Source of the DNA: Caballeronia megalochromosomata
GTDB taxonomy: Bacteria > Pseudomonadota > Gammaproteobacteria > Burkholderiales > Burkholderiaceae
DNA: 64,000 bases
NCBI GenBank assembly: GCA_001580565.1
Contig: LRBF01000248.1
Span: forward strand, 99,417-163,416
Reading direction: 5' to 3'
Shown: piece by piece, positions 16,907 to 25,259 of the stretch
Layout: the number at the start of each line of letters is the position of its first letter
Numbering within the stretch: the stretch's first letter is position 1
The notes under the pieces: model-generated
The model's database searches: none
What the model was told of the DNA's origin: nothing
What the model saw: only the letters and a program-made list of their open reading frames with translations
Position numbers and translations under genes: made by a program

Positions 16907-17335
16907 TTAGATCTCGAGCGCTTTAGGCTGTTGAGCCGTATGCGGATGCGTTGCTTCGGCGTAGACCTTGAGCTTCTTGATCATCGCGTAGCCGAGCGGA
17001 CCCTTCGGAAGCATGCCCTTGACAGCCTTCTCGAGCGCGCGGCCCGGGAAACGCTCTTGCATCTTGCCGAACGTCGTTTCGTAAATGCCGCCCGGGTAGC
17101 CCGAGTGACGATAGTACTTCTTGTCCGTGGTCTTGTTGCCGGTGACCTTCAGCTTGGCAGCATTGACGATGATGATGAAATCACCAGTGTCGACGTGCGG
17201 AGTGAATTCAGGCTTGTGCTTGCCGCGAAGACGGCGTGCCACTTCGCTGGCGACACGGCCGAGAACCTTATCCGTCGCGTCAATCACGTACCATTCGCGC
17301 GTCACCTCTTCGGCTTTTGCGGAAAACGTCTTCAT
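16907..17335 (-). CDS. rplM: 50S ribosomal protein L13
   Basis: The 142-residue early-assembly large-subunit protein L13. It matches the family throughout (WYVIDATDKVLGRVASEVA at the start, the KKYYRHSGYPGG motif in the middle). It leads the rplM-rpsI operon. A sigma-70 promoter about 130 bases upstream leaves a leader of roughly 120 nt. In E. coli L13 represses its own mRNA through the leader, and whether this leader does so is not visible. Confidence 0.97.
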   Translation of the reverse strand: MKTFSAKAEEVTREWYVIDATDKVLGRVASEVARRLRGKHKPEFTPHVDTGDFIIIVNAAKLKVTGNKTTDKKYYRHSGYPGGIYETTFGKMQERFPGRALEKAVKGMLPKGPLGYAMIKKLKVYAEATHPHTAQQPKALEI

Positions 17336-17463
17336 GATCGATCCAAAAAATTGATCTGCCCTTGAACTTTGCGTTGTTCGGCCCTGCTTATATGAGTGCG
17401 TTCGAGACGCGTGCAGGCTCTCACAAGCCTCTCTCCGCGGGCGTGTGGCGAAGAGAACTTTGA

Positions 17464-17493
17464 ATTATAAAGGGAATTTGCCTGCCGCGTCAA
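17464..17493 (-). promoter_or_regulatory. Sigma-70 promoter of rplM-rpsI
   Basis: On the minus strand TTGACG (17493-17488), an 18-base spacer and a perfect TATAAT (17469-17464) form a near-consensus promoter. Transcription should start near 17457, giving an rplM leader of about 120 nt. Confidence 0.85.
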
Positions 17494-17520
17494 AGATTAG
17501 CTTCTGGCGGCGCGTGGACG

Positions 17521-17580
17521 AAAAAAAGCCCGGGCAGCTGAGGCTCGGGCTTAATCCACCAAGGAGGAGGTGGAGGAGAC
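17521..17580 (-). ncRNA. Putative ~60-nt small RNA with an anti-Shine-Dalgarno loop
   Basis: Read on the minus strand, the cassette has a strong promoter (TTGCTT at 17616-17611, 17-base spacer, TATACT at 17593-17588) and a start near 17580. A CU-rich 5' end with the first CUCCUCC comes next, then a hairpin with stem UCCACC/GGUGGA (17574-17569 with 17560-17555) that presents the 8-nt loop UCCUCCUU. A Rho-independent terminator (GCCCG/CGGGC stem plus seven U) ends it. No ORF fits. The loop copies the anti-SD core of 16S rRNA. The architecture recalls the CcsR/cuckoo RNAs of Rhodobacter, which carry CCUCCUCCC loops. Existence is strongly supported by sequence, but the function is inferred. Confidence 0.72.
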
Positions 17581-17587
17581 AGAAACG

Positions 17588-17616
17588 AGTATAGGCACGG
17601 TCATGCTGCAAAGCAA
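17588..17616 (-). promoter_or_regulatory. Sigma-70 promoter of the putative small RNA
   Basis: TTGCTT-17 bases-TATACT on the minus strand, with start expected at 17580-17581. The spacing is optimal and both boxes are close to consensus. Confidence 0.75.
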
Positions 17617-17908
17617 GAAGATTTGCATGGTGAAAGTGAATTTCATAATTCGAAATTTGAAACTTGTGCGCGTCGCCGAAAATTCATCTTTTAGATCAAT
17701 CAGTTATTGAACTGTCGCAGTGAAATTCGGCCAATATTTCGATTTAGAGGCCATCCTCGACTCAAGTTCTCGTCGCCGTCGAGGGAAGCGCAGCGCCGAT
17801 TTCCGCTTCGTCAACCCGGAGTTGCTCGTAAGCAGTGACCCGTCGCAAGTCCCTGAACCGCTACAATAAAGTTTCTGTAACGATGCGCTGAGCAGCTGGA
17901 GCCTGAGC
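17617..17908. other. Intergenic region before the OsmC-like gene
   Basis: About 290 bases, AT-richer than the surroundings between 17630 and 17710. A TACAAT -10-like box at 17862-17867 is a plausible promoter for the OsmC-like gene. The open frames here are short and lack similarity, and I see no further gene. Confidence 0.5.
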
Positions 17909-18331
17909 ATGGAATGCAAAGTTAGCTGGATGGGACAAGACGGCATGGCCTTCGCCGCCGAGACCGGGAGCGGCCATCTCGTCAATATGGATGGCGCGCC
18001 GGAAGGCGGCGGCCGCAATCTCGCGCCGCGCCCGATGGAAATGGTGCTCCTCGGTACGGGCGGCTGCACCGCCTACGACGTCGTGATGATCCTGAAGAAG
18101 AGCCGCCAGGAAATCCAGGGCTGCTCGGTCACGCTCAAGGCGGATCGCGCGAGCGAGGACCCGAAGATCTTCACGAAGATCCATTTTCACTTCACCGTGA
18201 CCGGCAAGAACCTGAACCCGGCAACGGTCGAGCGCGCGATCAATCTGTCGCACGACAAGTACTGCTCGGCGTCGATCATGCTGGCGAAGACGGCGGAACT
18301 CACGCATTCGTTCGAGATCGTCGAAGCGTAA
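17909..18331 (+). CDS. OsmC family protein (YhfA-like)
   Basis: A 140-residue protein of the OsmC/Ohr fold. The two family cysteines are present at C53 (LLGTGGCTAYDV) and C119 (SHDKYCSASIML), the pair that reduces peroxides in OsmC and Ohr. Length and the MECKVSWMGQDGMAF start match the YhfA subgroup, which lies near crp in enterics and whose substrate is unknown. Here it sits alone between the putative small RNA and rnpB, convergent with rnpB, sharing a hairpin terminator. Confidence 0.85.
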   Translation: MECKVSWMGQDGMAFAAETGSGHLVNMDGAPEGGGRNLAPRPMEMVLLGTGGCTAYDVVMILKKSRQEIQGCSVTLKADRASEDPKIFTKIHFHFTVTGKNLNPATVERAINLSHDKYCSASIMLAKTAELTHSFEIVEA

Positions 18332-18353
18332 GGCGAGCGCAAGCCCAAACAGA

Positions 18354-18388
18354 AAGAGCCGACGTCGCGAGACGCCGGCTCTTCTCTT
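18354..18388. terminator. Bidirectional terminator between OsmC-like gene and rnpB
   Basis: An 8-bp stem AAGAGCCG/CGGCTCTT (18354-18361 with 18376-18383) and internal pairing. T-rich tails follow on both strands (CTCTTTT on plus, TCTGTTT on minus), so it can stop both convergent transcripts. Confidence 0.8.
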
Positions 18389-18394
18389 TTGAAT

Positions 18395-18812
<418 letters not shown>

Positions 18813-18829
18813 CGGCATCGATTTTAACA

Positions 18830-19636
18830 TCAGCGGATGCGGCGGCCCGGCCGGAAGACGGTCGAATCGTCGTAAAAGTCGCGCGATGCGTTCGCGTCCC
18901 ACCAGCCCGGCACGCCCAGCACCGGCAGCGGCGCGAACCCGCGGCTGTCGAGCGGTCCGGCGTGCAGTTGCTGCGCCACGCGTTCGTCGATCAGCGCGCG
19001 GCGCTCTGCATCGTCGAGTGAGAAATAGCGGTCGGGAACCTCGATGATCCACGCGTGCCCCGTACACGCCTTGTATGGCGCGACGAGCTTTTCCAGCAAC
19101 GCGTGTCCGAAGATGCGCGCCTCGCAGAGCGTGCCCCACGCCGCGCGTTCGACGACGAACAGCGTGCGCCAGTCGAAGCCGCGCAACGCATCGGCGAGCG
19201 ATGCATCGGCGCAGGCGAAGAGCACCGCGTTTTCATCGAAGAGCGTGAGCGCGTCGCGCACGCCGCCGCGCGTCGGACCGATGCCGAGCGCATCGATCTG
19301 TTGCGCCTGTCGCGCATTGAGTGCCGCCTTGATGCGCGGATACGCGAACCACATCGAGCCATTGAAGAAGTCGTGGAGATTGTGGCGCGTCGGCACGCGG
19401 CCGGTCTGCGCGATGTGCCCTTCGTACGAAGCGCCCGCCGGCAGTTCTTCCTGCGCGATGAACGCGAGCCGCTCGCCACGCCCCGCGACGAGCGCGGCCT
19501 GCTGTGCGTCTTCGTTCAACGCCGCGAGATAGTCCGCGTAACTGCTGAGCGCCGCCGCCTGCCAGCGCTTCCCGCGCGTTTCGATGGACGCGAGCCAGGG
19601 CCGCGCCCAGTCGATATCGGCGAAACCCGCGCTCAC
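18830..19636 (-). CDS. DUF3025 domain-containing protein
   Basis: A 268-residue protein of unknown function that matches the DUF3025 family as I recall it. It contains the N-HDFFNGSMWFAYPRIKAALN segment and a C-terminal PGWWDANASRDFYDD motif shared by the family. There is no signal peptide or membrane segment. The likely start is a GTG at 19636, 10 bases after the pyrC stop, so it is probably co-transcribed with pyrC, and this linkage is common in Burkholderia. The HDFFN and aromatic-rich region suggest an enzyme, but no catalytic role can be assigned. Confidence 0.75.
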   Translation of the reverse strand: MSAGFADIDWARPWLASIETRGKRWQAAALSSYADYLAALNEDAQQAALVAGRGERLAFIAQEELPAGASYEGHIAQTGRVPTRHNLHDFFNGSMWFAYPRIKAALNARQAQQIDALGIGPTRGGVRDALTLFDENAVLFACADASLADALRGFDWRTLFVVERAAWGTLCEARIFGHALLEKLVAPYKACTGHAWIIEVPDRYFSLDDAERRALIDERVAQQLHAGPLDSRGFAPLPVLGVPGWWDANASRDFYDDSTVFRPGRRIR

Positions 19637-19646
19637 GTTCAGGCGT

Positions 19647-20717
19647 TCAGTGCGCGTCAGCGAAACGCCAGTTGATCGACTCGCCGCCGCGCAACGGCAC
19701 GATGGTCGCGTCGCCCGCCGTGAATTCCGCGGGCAACGTCCACGAACCGCGTTCCAGCGTCACCGATTCCTTGCTGCGCGGCAGGTCGTAGAAATCCGCG
19801 CCGTGGAAGCTCGCGAAACCTTCGAGCTTGTCGAGCGCGCCGGCCTTGTCGAAGGCTTCTGCGTAAAGTTCGAGCGCGTGCAGCGCCGTGTAGCAGCCCG
19901 CGCAGCCGCACGCATGCTCCTTCAGACCCTTCGGATGCGGCGCGCTGTCCGTGCCGAGGAAATAGCGCGGATTGCCGGACGTCGCCGCTTCGACGAGCGC
20001 CACGCGATGCGTCTCGCGCTTGAGCACCGGCAGGCAGTAGTAATGCGGCCGCATGCCGCCGATCAGCATGATATTGCGGTTAAAAAGCAGATGATGCGCG
20101 GTGATCGTTGCGCCGATCGGCCCTTGTGCTTCGCGCACGTAGTCGGCCGCGTCCTTCGTCGTGATGTGCTCGAAGACGACCTTGAGCGCCGGAAAATCGC
20201 GGCGCAACGGCGTCATCACGCGGTCGATGAAGACCTTCTCGCGATCGAACACGTCGATGTCGCCATCGGTCACTTCGCCGTGCACGAGGAGCGGCATGCC
20301 TGTTTCCTGCATCGCTTCGAGCGTTTTCGCGCACTTGCCGAGGTCCGTCACGCCCGCATCGGAATTGGTCGTCGCGCCTGCCGGATACAGCTTCACGCCG
20401 TGCACGAAGCCGCTCGCTTTCGCGCGGCGGATCTCGTCGGGCGGCGTGTTGTCGGTGAGATAGAGCGTCATCAGCGGCTCGAAGCGCGCGCCCGGGCCGT
20501 CTTTCGGCAGCGCCGCCAGAATGCGCTCGCGGTATGCCGCGGCCATCTCGGTCGTCGTCACGGGCGGCTTCAGGTTCGGCATGATGATCGCGCGGCCGAA
20601 CTGGCGCGCCGTGTGCGGCAGGACGGCCGCGAGCGTGGCGCCGTCGCGCACGTGCAGATGCCAGTCGTCGGGGCGCGCGATCGTGAGCGAATTGGGCGAG
20701 GATGAGGTAGCGGACAT
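19647..20717 (-). CDS. pyrC: Dihydroorotase
   Basis: A 356-residue zinc amidohydrolase that cyclises carbamoyl-aspartate to dihydroorotate in pyrimidine synthesis. The metal and catalytic residues of the class II (E. coli PyrC) type are visible: H20 and H22 (DDWHLHVRDG), K109, carboxylated in the family (HGVKLYPAG), His in LLVHGEVTD, His in FEHITTKDA, and the aspartate of FLGTDSAPH. The ATG at 20717 is chosen from the family N-terminus, because the frame stays open far upstream without similarity. Its start faces the divergent amidotransferase gene. Confidence 0.95.
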   Translation of the reverse strand: MSATSSSPNSLTIARPDDWHLHVRDGATLAAVLPHTARQFGRAIIMPNLKPPVTTTEMAAAYRERILAALPKDGPGARFEPLMTLYLTDNTPPDEIRRAKASGFVHGVKLYPAGATTNSDAGVTDLGKCAKTLEAMQETGMPLLVHGEVTDGDIDVFDREKVFIDRVMTPLRRDFPALKVVFEHITTKDAADYVREAQGPIGATITAHHLLFNRNIMLIGGMRPHYYCLPVLKRETHRVALVEAATSGNPRYFLGTDSAPHPKGLKEHACGCAGCYTALHALELYAEAFDKAGALDKLEGFASFHGADFYDLPRSKESVTLERGSWTLPAEFTAGDATIVPLRGGESINWRFADAH

Positions 20718-20897
20718 GGCGTGATGACGGGGAACGTTGGAATGGCGCAAGTCCACTCGAAGCCAGGAAAAAATCGCCGTGGAAATTCCACAACGCGCAC
20801 GGTTATGAGCGGTTGCGCGATTTTTTCGGCCCGACCTCGGTGATATGCTTGTCGTACGTATTGTAACAACAGGCCATAAGCCGCCCGCCCCAGCATC

Positions 20898-21800
20898 ATG
20901 TGCCAACTTCTCGGAATGAATTGCGCCGAACCGACCGACGTGACGTTCTCGTTCACCGGCTTTGCGGCGCGCGGCGGTGTCACGGATCATCATGCCGACG
21001 GCTGGGGCATCGCGTTCTTCGAGGACAAGGCCTGCCGGCTCTTCATCGATCATCAGTCGTCCGCCAGCTCGCCGCTCGCGGACATGGTGAAGCGCTATCC
21101 GATCAAGTCGAAGAACACGATCGCGCATATCCGCAAGGCGACGCAGGGGCATATCCTGCTCGAGAACTGCCACCCGTTCATGCGCGAGTTGTGGGGGCGG
21201 CACTGGATCTTCGCGCACAACGGCGATCTGAAAGGCTATTCACCCGAGCTCGCCGGCGTGTATCAGCCGGTCGGCACCACCGACAGCGAACTCGCGTTCT
21301 GCGCGCTGCTGCAAGGCCTGCGCCGCGCGTTTCCGTGCTCGCAGCCGCCGCTTGACGAACTTTTCGACGCGCTCGCCGGGCTGACCCGCGACATCACGCA
21401 ATACGGCGTCTTCAATTTCCTGATGTCGAACGGACAGGCGCTCTTCTCGCACTGCTCGACGCATTTGTACTATCTGGTGCGTAGCTGGCCGTTCTCGACG
21501 GCGCACCTGATCGACGCGGACATGTCGATCGACTTCGCCAAGTACACGACGCCGGAAGATCGCGTCGCCGTGATCGCCACGTCGCCGCTCACCGACAACG
21601 AAGTCTGGACGCGCTTCGCCCCCGGCGATCTCGCGATGTTCCAGAAAGGCGATCTCTCGCGCACGGTGAATATCCCGGTGCCGGAGGAAATCGCGAAGAA
21701 GGCGGCGGAGCCGCTCGCGAAGGCGTGCGTCGGATCGGCGTTGAAACTCGGCGAGATTCGGACGACGGCGGCGGTGGAATCGGAACTCGGGATCGAATAA
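20898..21800 (+). CDS. Class II glutamine amidotransferase (YafJ family)
   Basis: A 300-residue protein with the N-terminal nucleophile Cys2 (MCQLLGMNC) of Ntn-type glutaminases. It also has the HADGWGIAFF, RKATQGHILLENCHPF and FAHNGDLKG motifs that build the glutaminase pocket. It resembles E. coli YafJ, a protein with no settled substrate, and has no synthase domain. Expression is from the ATG at 20898, 180 bases from the divergent pyrC start. A bidirectional terminator follows immediately after the stop. Confidence 0.88.
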   Translation: MCQLLGMNCAEPTDVTFSFTGFAARGGVTDHHADGWGIAFFEDKACRLFIDHQSSASSPLADMVKRYPIKSKNTIAHIRKATQGHILLENCHPFMRELWGRHWIFAHNGDLKGYSPELAGVYQPVGTTDSELAFCALLQGLRRAFPCSQPPLDELFDALAGLTRDITQYGVFNFLMSNGQALFSHCSTHLYYLVRSWPFSTAHLIDADMSIDFAKYTTPEDRVAVIATSPLTDNEVWTRFAPGDLAMFQKGDLSRTVNIPVPEEIAKKAAEPLAKACVGSALKLGEIRTTAAVESELGIE

Positions 21801-21838
21801 AAAAACGGCGCTTCCTTTCGAGAAGCGCCGCTTTTTTT
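21801..21838. terminator. Bidirectional intrinsic terminator (amidotransferase and gltL)
   Basis: A 9-bp perfect stem CGGCGCTTC/GAAGCGCCG (21806-21814, 21822-21830) is flanked by a run of T on the plus strand and of A on the left. It therefore terminates both the plus-strand gene and the convergent gltIJKL operon. Confidence 0.9.
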
Positions 21839-21849
21839 TCGCAACGAGG

Positions 21850-22575
21850 TCAGTGCAGGATCTTCGCCAGGAAGTCCTTCGCGCGATCCGACCGCGGATT
21901 CGCGAAGAACGCTTCCTTCTGATCGTCTTCGACGATCAACCCCTTGTCCATGAAGATCACGCGGTTCGCGACCTTCTTCGCGAAGCCCATTTCGTGCGTC
22001 ACGCACATCATGGTCATGCCTTCCTGCGCGAGCTCGACCATCACGTCGAGCACTTCGTTGATCATTTCCGGATCCAGCGCGGAAGTGGGCTCGTCGAAGA
22101 GCATCGCGATCGGGTCCATCGACAATGCGCGGGCAATCGCCACACGCTGCTGCTGACCGCCGGAAAGCTGACCCGGAAACTTGTCCGCATGCGCGCGCAG
22201 GCCGACGCGATCCAGCAACTTCAAACCCTTTTGCGTGGCTTCGTCGTTCGAGCGGCCGAGCACCTTGATCTGCGCGAGCGTCAGATTCTGCGTGATCGTC
22301 AGATGCGGAAACAGCTCGAAGTGCTGAAACACCATGCCGACCTTCGAGCGCAGCTTCGACAGGTTCGTCTTCTTGTCGGTGAGCGATTGCCCGTTGATCG
22401 TGATCTCGCCCTTCTGGAACGGCTCGAGGCCGTTCACGGTCTTGATGAGCGTCGATTTGCCCGAGCCCGACGGGCCGCACACCACGACGACCTCGCCCTT
22501 CTTCACTTCGGTCGTGCAGTCCGTCAGCACCTGGAACTGTCCGTACCACTTGGAAACATTCTTGATAGAGATCAT
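21850..22575 (-). CDS. gltL: Glutamate/aspartate ABC transporter ATP-binding protein
   Basis: The 241-residue ATPase of a polar amino acid importer. It has Walker A GPSGSGKSTL, the Q-loop VGMVFQHFELF, the signature LSGGQQQRVAIARAL and Walker B MLFDEPTSALDP. The ATG at 22575 overlaps the gltK stop by four bases. It is last in the gltI-J-K-L order seen in E. coli. The acidic amino acid specificity is inferred from synteny and the binding protein. Confidence 0.92.
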   Translation of the reverse strand: MISIKNVSKWYGQFQVLTDCTTEVKKGEVVVVCGPSGSGKSTLIKTVNGLEPFQKGEITINGQSLTDKKTNLSKLRSKVGMVFQHFELFPHLTITQNLTLAQIKVLGRSNDEATQKGLKLLDRVGLRAHADKFPGQLSGGQQQRVAIARALSMDPIAMLFDEPTSALDPEMINEVLDVMVELAQEGMTMMCVTHEMGFAKKVANRVIFMDKGLIVEDDQKEAFFANPRSDRAKDFLAKILH

Positions 22576-23249
22576 CTTGCGACCTTTTTCTGAAGACTTT
22601 TGACGAGGGCCGACGCCACCACGCAAATCACGAAATAGCACGCGCCCGCGAACAGGACCATTTCGACGGACGTGCCGTCCCGGTCACCGATGTTCGTCGC
22701 CGTGCGGAAGAAGTCCGCGAGACTGATGACGTAGACGAGCGACGTATCCTGAAAGAGGACGATGGCCTGCGTGAGCAGCAGCGGCACCATCGCGCGGAAC
22801 GCCTGCGGCAGCACGACGAGCTTCATCGCCTGAGCGTAGGTCATGCCGAGCGCGAACGCCGCGTTCACCTGGCCGCGCGGCACCGCCTGAATGCCCGCGC
22901 GAATGATTTCCGAATAGTACGCGGCCTCGAACAGCGAGAACGCGACCATGGCCGAAGCGAGACGAATGTCGATGTCCGCCGAGAGCCCGAGCACGTTCTG
23001 CAGCAACTGCGGCACGATCAGGAAGAACCACAGGAGCACCATCACGAGCGGGATCGAGCGGAACAGCGTGACGTATGCGCTCGCGAACCATTGCAGCGGC
23101 TTCACGCCCGAGAGGCGGAACAGCGCGAGCACGGTGCCCCACACGATGCCGACGAAGATGGCGAGCACCGTGATCTGCAGCGTGATTTTGGCGCCCGACA
23201 TCAGCGTGGGCCACTGAGCGAGAACGTCACTCCAGTTGAACTGATGCAT
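22572..23249 (-). CDS. gltK: Glutamate/aspartate ABC transporter permease
   Basis: A 225-residue inner-membrane permease of the HisM/GltK type with about five membrane helices. The coupling EAA-like motif EIIRAGIQAVPRGQVNAAFALG docks to the ATPase. Its start shares one base with the gltJ stop, and its end overlaps gltL by ATGA, so the three genes are translationally coupled. Confidence 0.92.
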   Translation of the reverse strand: MHQFNWSDVLAQWPTLMSGAKITLQITVLAIFVGIVWGTVLALFRLSGVKPLQWFASAYVTLFRSIPLVMVLLWFFLIVPQLLQNVLGLSADIDIRLASAMVAFSLFEAAYYSEIIRAGIQAVPRGQVNAAFALGMTYAQAMKLVVLPQAFRAMVPLLLTQAIVLFQDTSLVYVISLADFFRTATNIGDRDGTSVEMVLFAGACYFVICVVASALVKSLQKKVAR

Positions 23250-23989
23250 TACTTGCCTCCGATGTAGCCAGGCAGCCGGGTTCGCGCTTCGACCCAGCGC
23301 ATCAACTGCATCACGACCAGATTGATGAGCATGTAGGCGACCGTCACCGCGATGAACGACTCATACGTCTGCGCCGTGTAGTCGACGAGCTGGCGCGCCT
23401 GTGCCGACAGATCCAGCAGACCGATGGTCGAGGCCACCGCCGAGTTCTTGAGCACGTTGAGAAATTCCGACGTGAGCGGCGGCACGATGATGCGGTACGC
23501 GACCGGCATCAGCACGTAGCGGTATGTCTGCCATTCCGTGAAGCCCATCGCGAGGCCCGCGTTGCGCTGTCCGCGCGGCAGCGCGTTGATGCCCGAGCGC
23601 ACCTGTTCGCACACGCGCGCGCCGGTGAAGAGCCCGAGACAGATGATCGACGACGAGAAGAACTGCGCGGTGGGCGGCAGTTGCTTGAACCAGTTGCCGA
23701 TGGAAGGCGGCAGCAGCTCCGGTATCACGAGATACCAGACGAAGAACTGCACGATCAGCGGAATATTGCGGAAGATCGCGACATAGACGGTGCCGATGGC
23801 CGCCAGCGTGCGATTCGGGACCGTGCGCAAGATGCCGAACAACGAGCCGACCACGAGCGCGATCACCCAGGCCGCGAGCGACACAGTAATCGTCACCCAG
23901 AAGCCGGAGATCAGCCAGCCGAGATAGGTGGTGGGCTCGCCGGTCGAAACCGGACTCAGCAGGATGCCCCAGTTCCAGTGATAAGACAT
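23249..23989 (-). CDS. gltJ: Glutamate/aspartate ABC transporter permease
   Basis: A 246-residue second permease of the importer. About five membrane helices and the coupling motif EQVRSGINALPRGQRNAGLA are visible. The N-terminal ~25 residues (MSYHWNWGILLSP) are typical for GltJ. It is separated from the binding-protein gene gltI by 68 bases that hold a hairpin terminator, so its expression should be lower than that of gltI. Confidence 0.92.
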   Translation of the reverse strand: MSYHWNWGILLSPVSTGEPTTYLGWLISGFWVTITVSLAAWVIALVVGSLFGILRTVPNRTLAAIGTVYVAIFRNIPLIVQFFVWYLVIPELLPPSIGNWFKQLPPTAQFFSSSIICLGLFTGARVCEQVRSGINALPRGQRNAGLAMGFTEWQTYRYVLMPVAYRIIVPPLTSEFLNVLKNSAVASTIGLLDLSAQARQLVDYTAQTYESFIAVTVAYMLINLVVMQLMRWVEARTRLPGYIGGK

Positions 23990-24000
23990 GGACTCACTCC

Positions 24001-24035
24001 AAAAAGAAACGGAAGAAGCAAGCTCCTTCCGTTTC
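24001..24035 (-). terminator. Intercistronic terminator/attenuator between gltI and gltJ
   Basis: A 10-bp perfect stem GAAACGGAAG/CTTCCGTTTC (24006-24015, 24026-24035) followed on the minus strand by TTTTT. It sits 23 bases past the gltI stop and before gltJ. Partial read-through would set a high ratio of binding protein to permease. Confidence 0.85.
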
Positions 24036-24057
24036 GTTCGTTCGAGACTCGAACCGG

Positions 24058-24951
24058 TTAGTCGATTGCCTTGTCATTCGGGCTCTTGTAGAGAGCCTTC
24101 ATGTCATCACTTTCAGGGAAGTTGAGGTTGAGACCCTTCGGCGGGATCGGGCTTTCGAACCACTTCTTGTAGATCTTGTCCGCCTCGCCCGACGTTTCGA
24201 CCTTGGCGATCGCATCGTCGACGACCTTCTTGAACTCCGGATCGTTCTTGCGGATCATGCAGCCGTACGCTTCATGCGATTGCGGCGCACCGACGATCAC
24301 AAAGTCGTTCGGGGTGTTCGACTTGGCGCGCTCGCCGGCGAGCAGCGCATCGTCCATCATGAAGGCGACGGCGCGGCCCGTCGACAGCGTCAGGAACGAC
24401 TCGCCGTGGTCCTTCGCGCTGATGATGTTCATGCCCATGTTCTTGTCCTGATTCATCTTGCGAAGCAGGCGCTCGGACGTGGTGCCGGCGGTCGTCACGA
24501 CAGTCTTGCCCTTCAGGTCGGCCCAGTCCTTCACGCCCGAATCCTTCTTGGTCATGAGGCGCGTGCCGATCACGAAGATCGTGTTCGAGAAGGAAACCTG
24601 CTGCTGGCGCTCGGCGTTGTTCGTGGTCGAGCCGCACTCGATATCGACCGTGCCGTTCTGCACGAGCGGAATGCGGTTCTGCGACGTGATCGGCGTGAGC
24701 TTGACCTTCAGGTCCTGCATGCCCAGCTTCTGCTTGACGGCCTCGACGACCTTCAGCGCGAACTCGTGCGAGTAGCCAACGACATTCTGCTTGTCGTCAT
24801 AGTAGGAAAAAGGGATGGACGATTCGCGATGCCCCAGCGAGATCACGCCCGTGTCCTTGATCTTCTTCAGCGTGCCCGCGTCCTGAGCGTACGCGCCGGT
24901 GGCGAGAAACCCGAGCGCGGCGACGAGCAGCGCAGCCTTTTTAACCTTCAT
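24058..24951 (-). CDS. gltI: Glutamate/aspartate ABC transporter periplasmic binding protein
   Basis: A 297-residue solute-binding protein of family 3. A signal peptide is clear: basic MKVKK, hydrophobic core to residue 19, and an AYA cleavage site before Q23. The mature part has the lobes of GltI-type proteins (GVISLGHRESSIPFSYYDD, DIECGSTTNNAERQQ). The latter is typical for glutamate/aspartate binding. It heads the gltIJKL operon and lies next to glutamate dehydrogenase, which fits glutamate use. Confidence 0.92.
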   Translation of the reverse strand: MKVKKAALLVAALGFLATGAYAQDAGTLKKIKDTGVISLGHRESSIPFSYYDDKQNVVGYSHEFALKVVEAVKQKLGMQDLKVKLTPITSQNRIPLVQNGTVDIECGSTTNNAERQQQVSFSNTIFVIGTRLMTKKDSGVKDWADLKGKTVVTTAGTTSERLLRKMNQDKNMGMNIISAKDHGESFLTLSTGRAVAFMMDDALLAGERAKSNTPNDFVIVGAPQSHEAYGCMIRKNDPEFKKVVDDAIAKVETSGEADKIYKKWFESPIPPKGLNLNFPESDDMKALYKSPNDKAID

Positions 24952-25259
24952 GTGTTCGATCTCCTGTGGCGAAAAACCGGGGCAAGTTTAGCAGGGTAAT
25001 TATTTTGAAAGAATGATTGTTAACCCACGCCGTCTTATTTGTGAGACGCCCGACTGCAGTGGGTTGCAACTGGTTGCGACCGCGCATATTACTGGCGTTT
25101 TCGCGCGAGTGCTTGACCGAATACAACTAGTCCGTCGACTTGTAGTTTTCATGCAAATACGGGCGGCATTCCCGAGGAAATGCCGCCCGCATCATTCAAA
25201 GCGCGCGAACGCTGCCCGCATCCTGCGGACCGTTGCGACGAACGCGCCGTCGCATCGGA
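24952..25259 (-). promoter_or_regulatory. gltI upstream region with nested stem-loop, plus gdhA terminator
   Basis: This 308-base gap holds a nested stem-loop in the presumed gltI leader or promoter: AACCCAC (25022-25028) pairs with GTGGGTT (25059-25065), with CGTCT/AGACG (25031-25035, 25044-25048) inside. AT-rich sequence between it and gltI is the likely promoter, but no clean -35/-10 pair is visible. The left-over part carries the gdhA terminator. Function of the stem-loop is unknown. Confidence 0.45.
25161..25188 (-). terminator. Hairpin after glutamate dehydrogenase gene
   Basis: A 10-bp perfect stem GGGCGGCATT/AATGCCGCCC with an 8-base loop lies 71 bases past the gdhA stop. The T-run is weak (GTATTTG on the minus strand), so termination efficiency is uncertain. 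Confidence 0.65.

Noticed and set aside
24006..24035. Riboswitch in the glt operon
   Set aside because: A simple perfect stem followed by T residues is enough to explain it as a terminator, and no aptamer-like multi-helix structure is visible.
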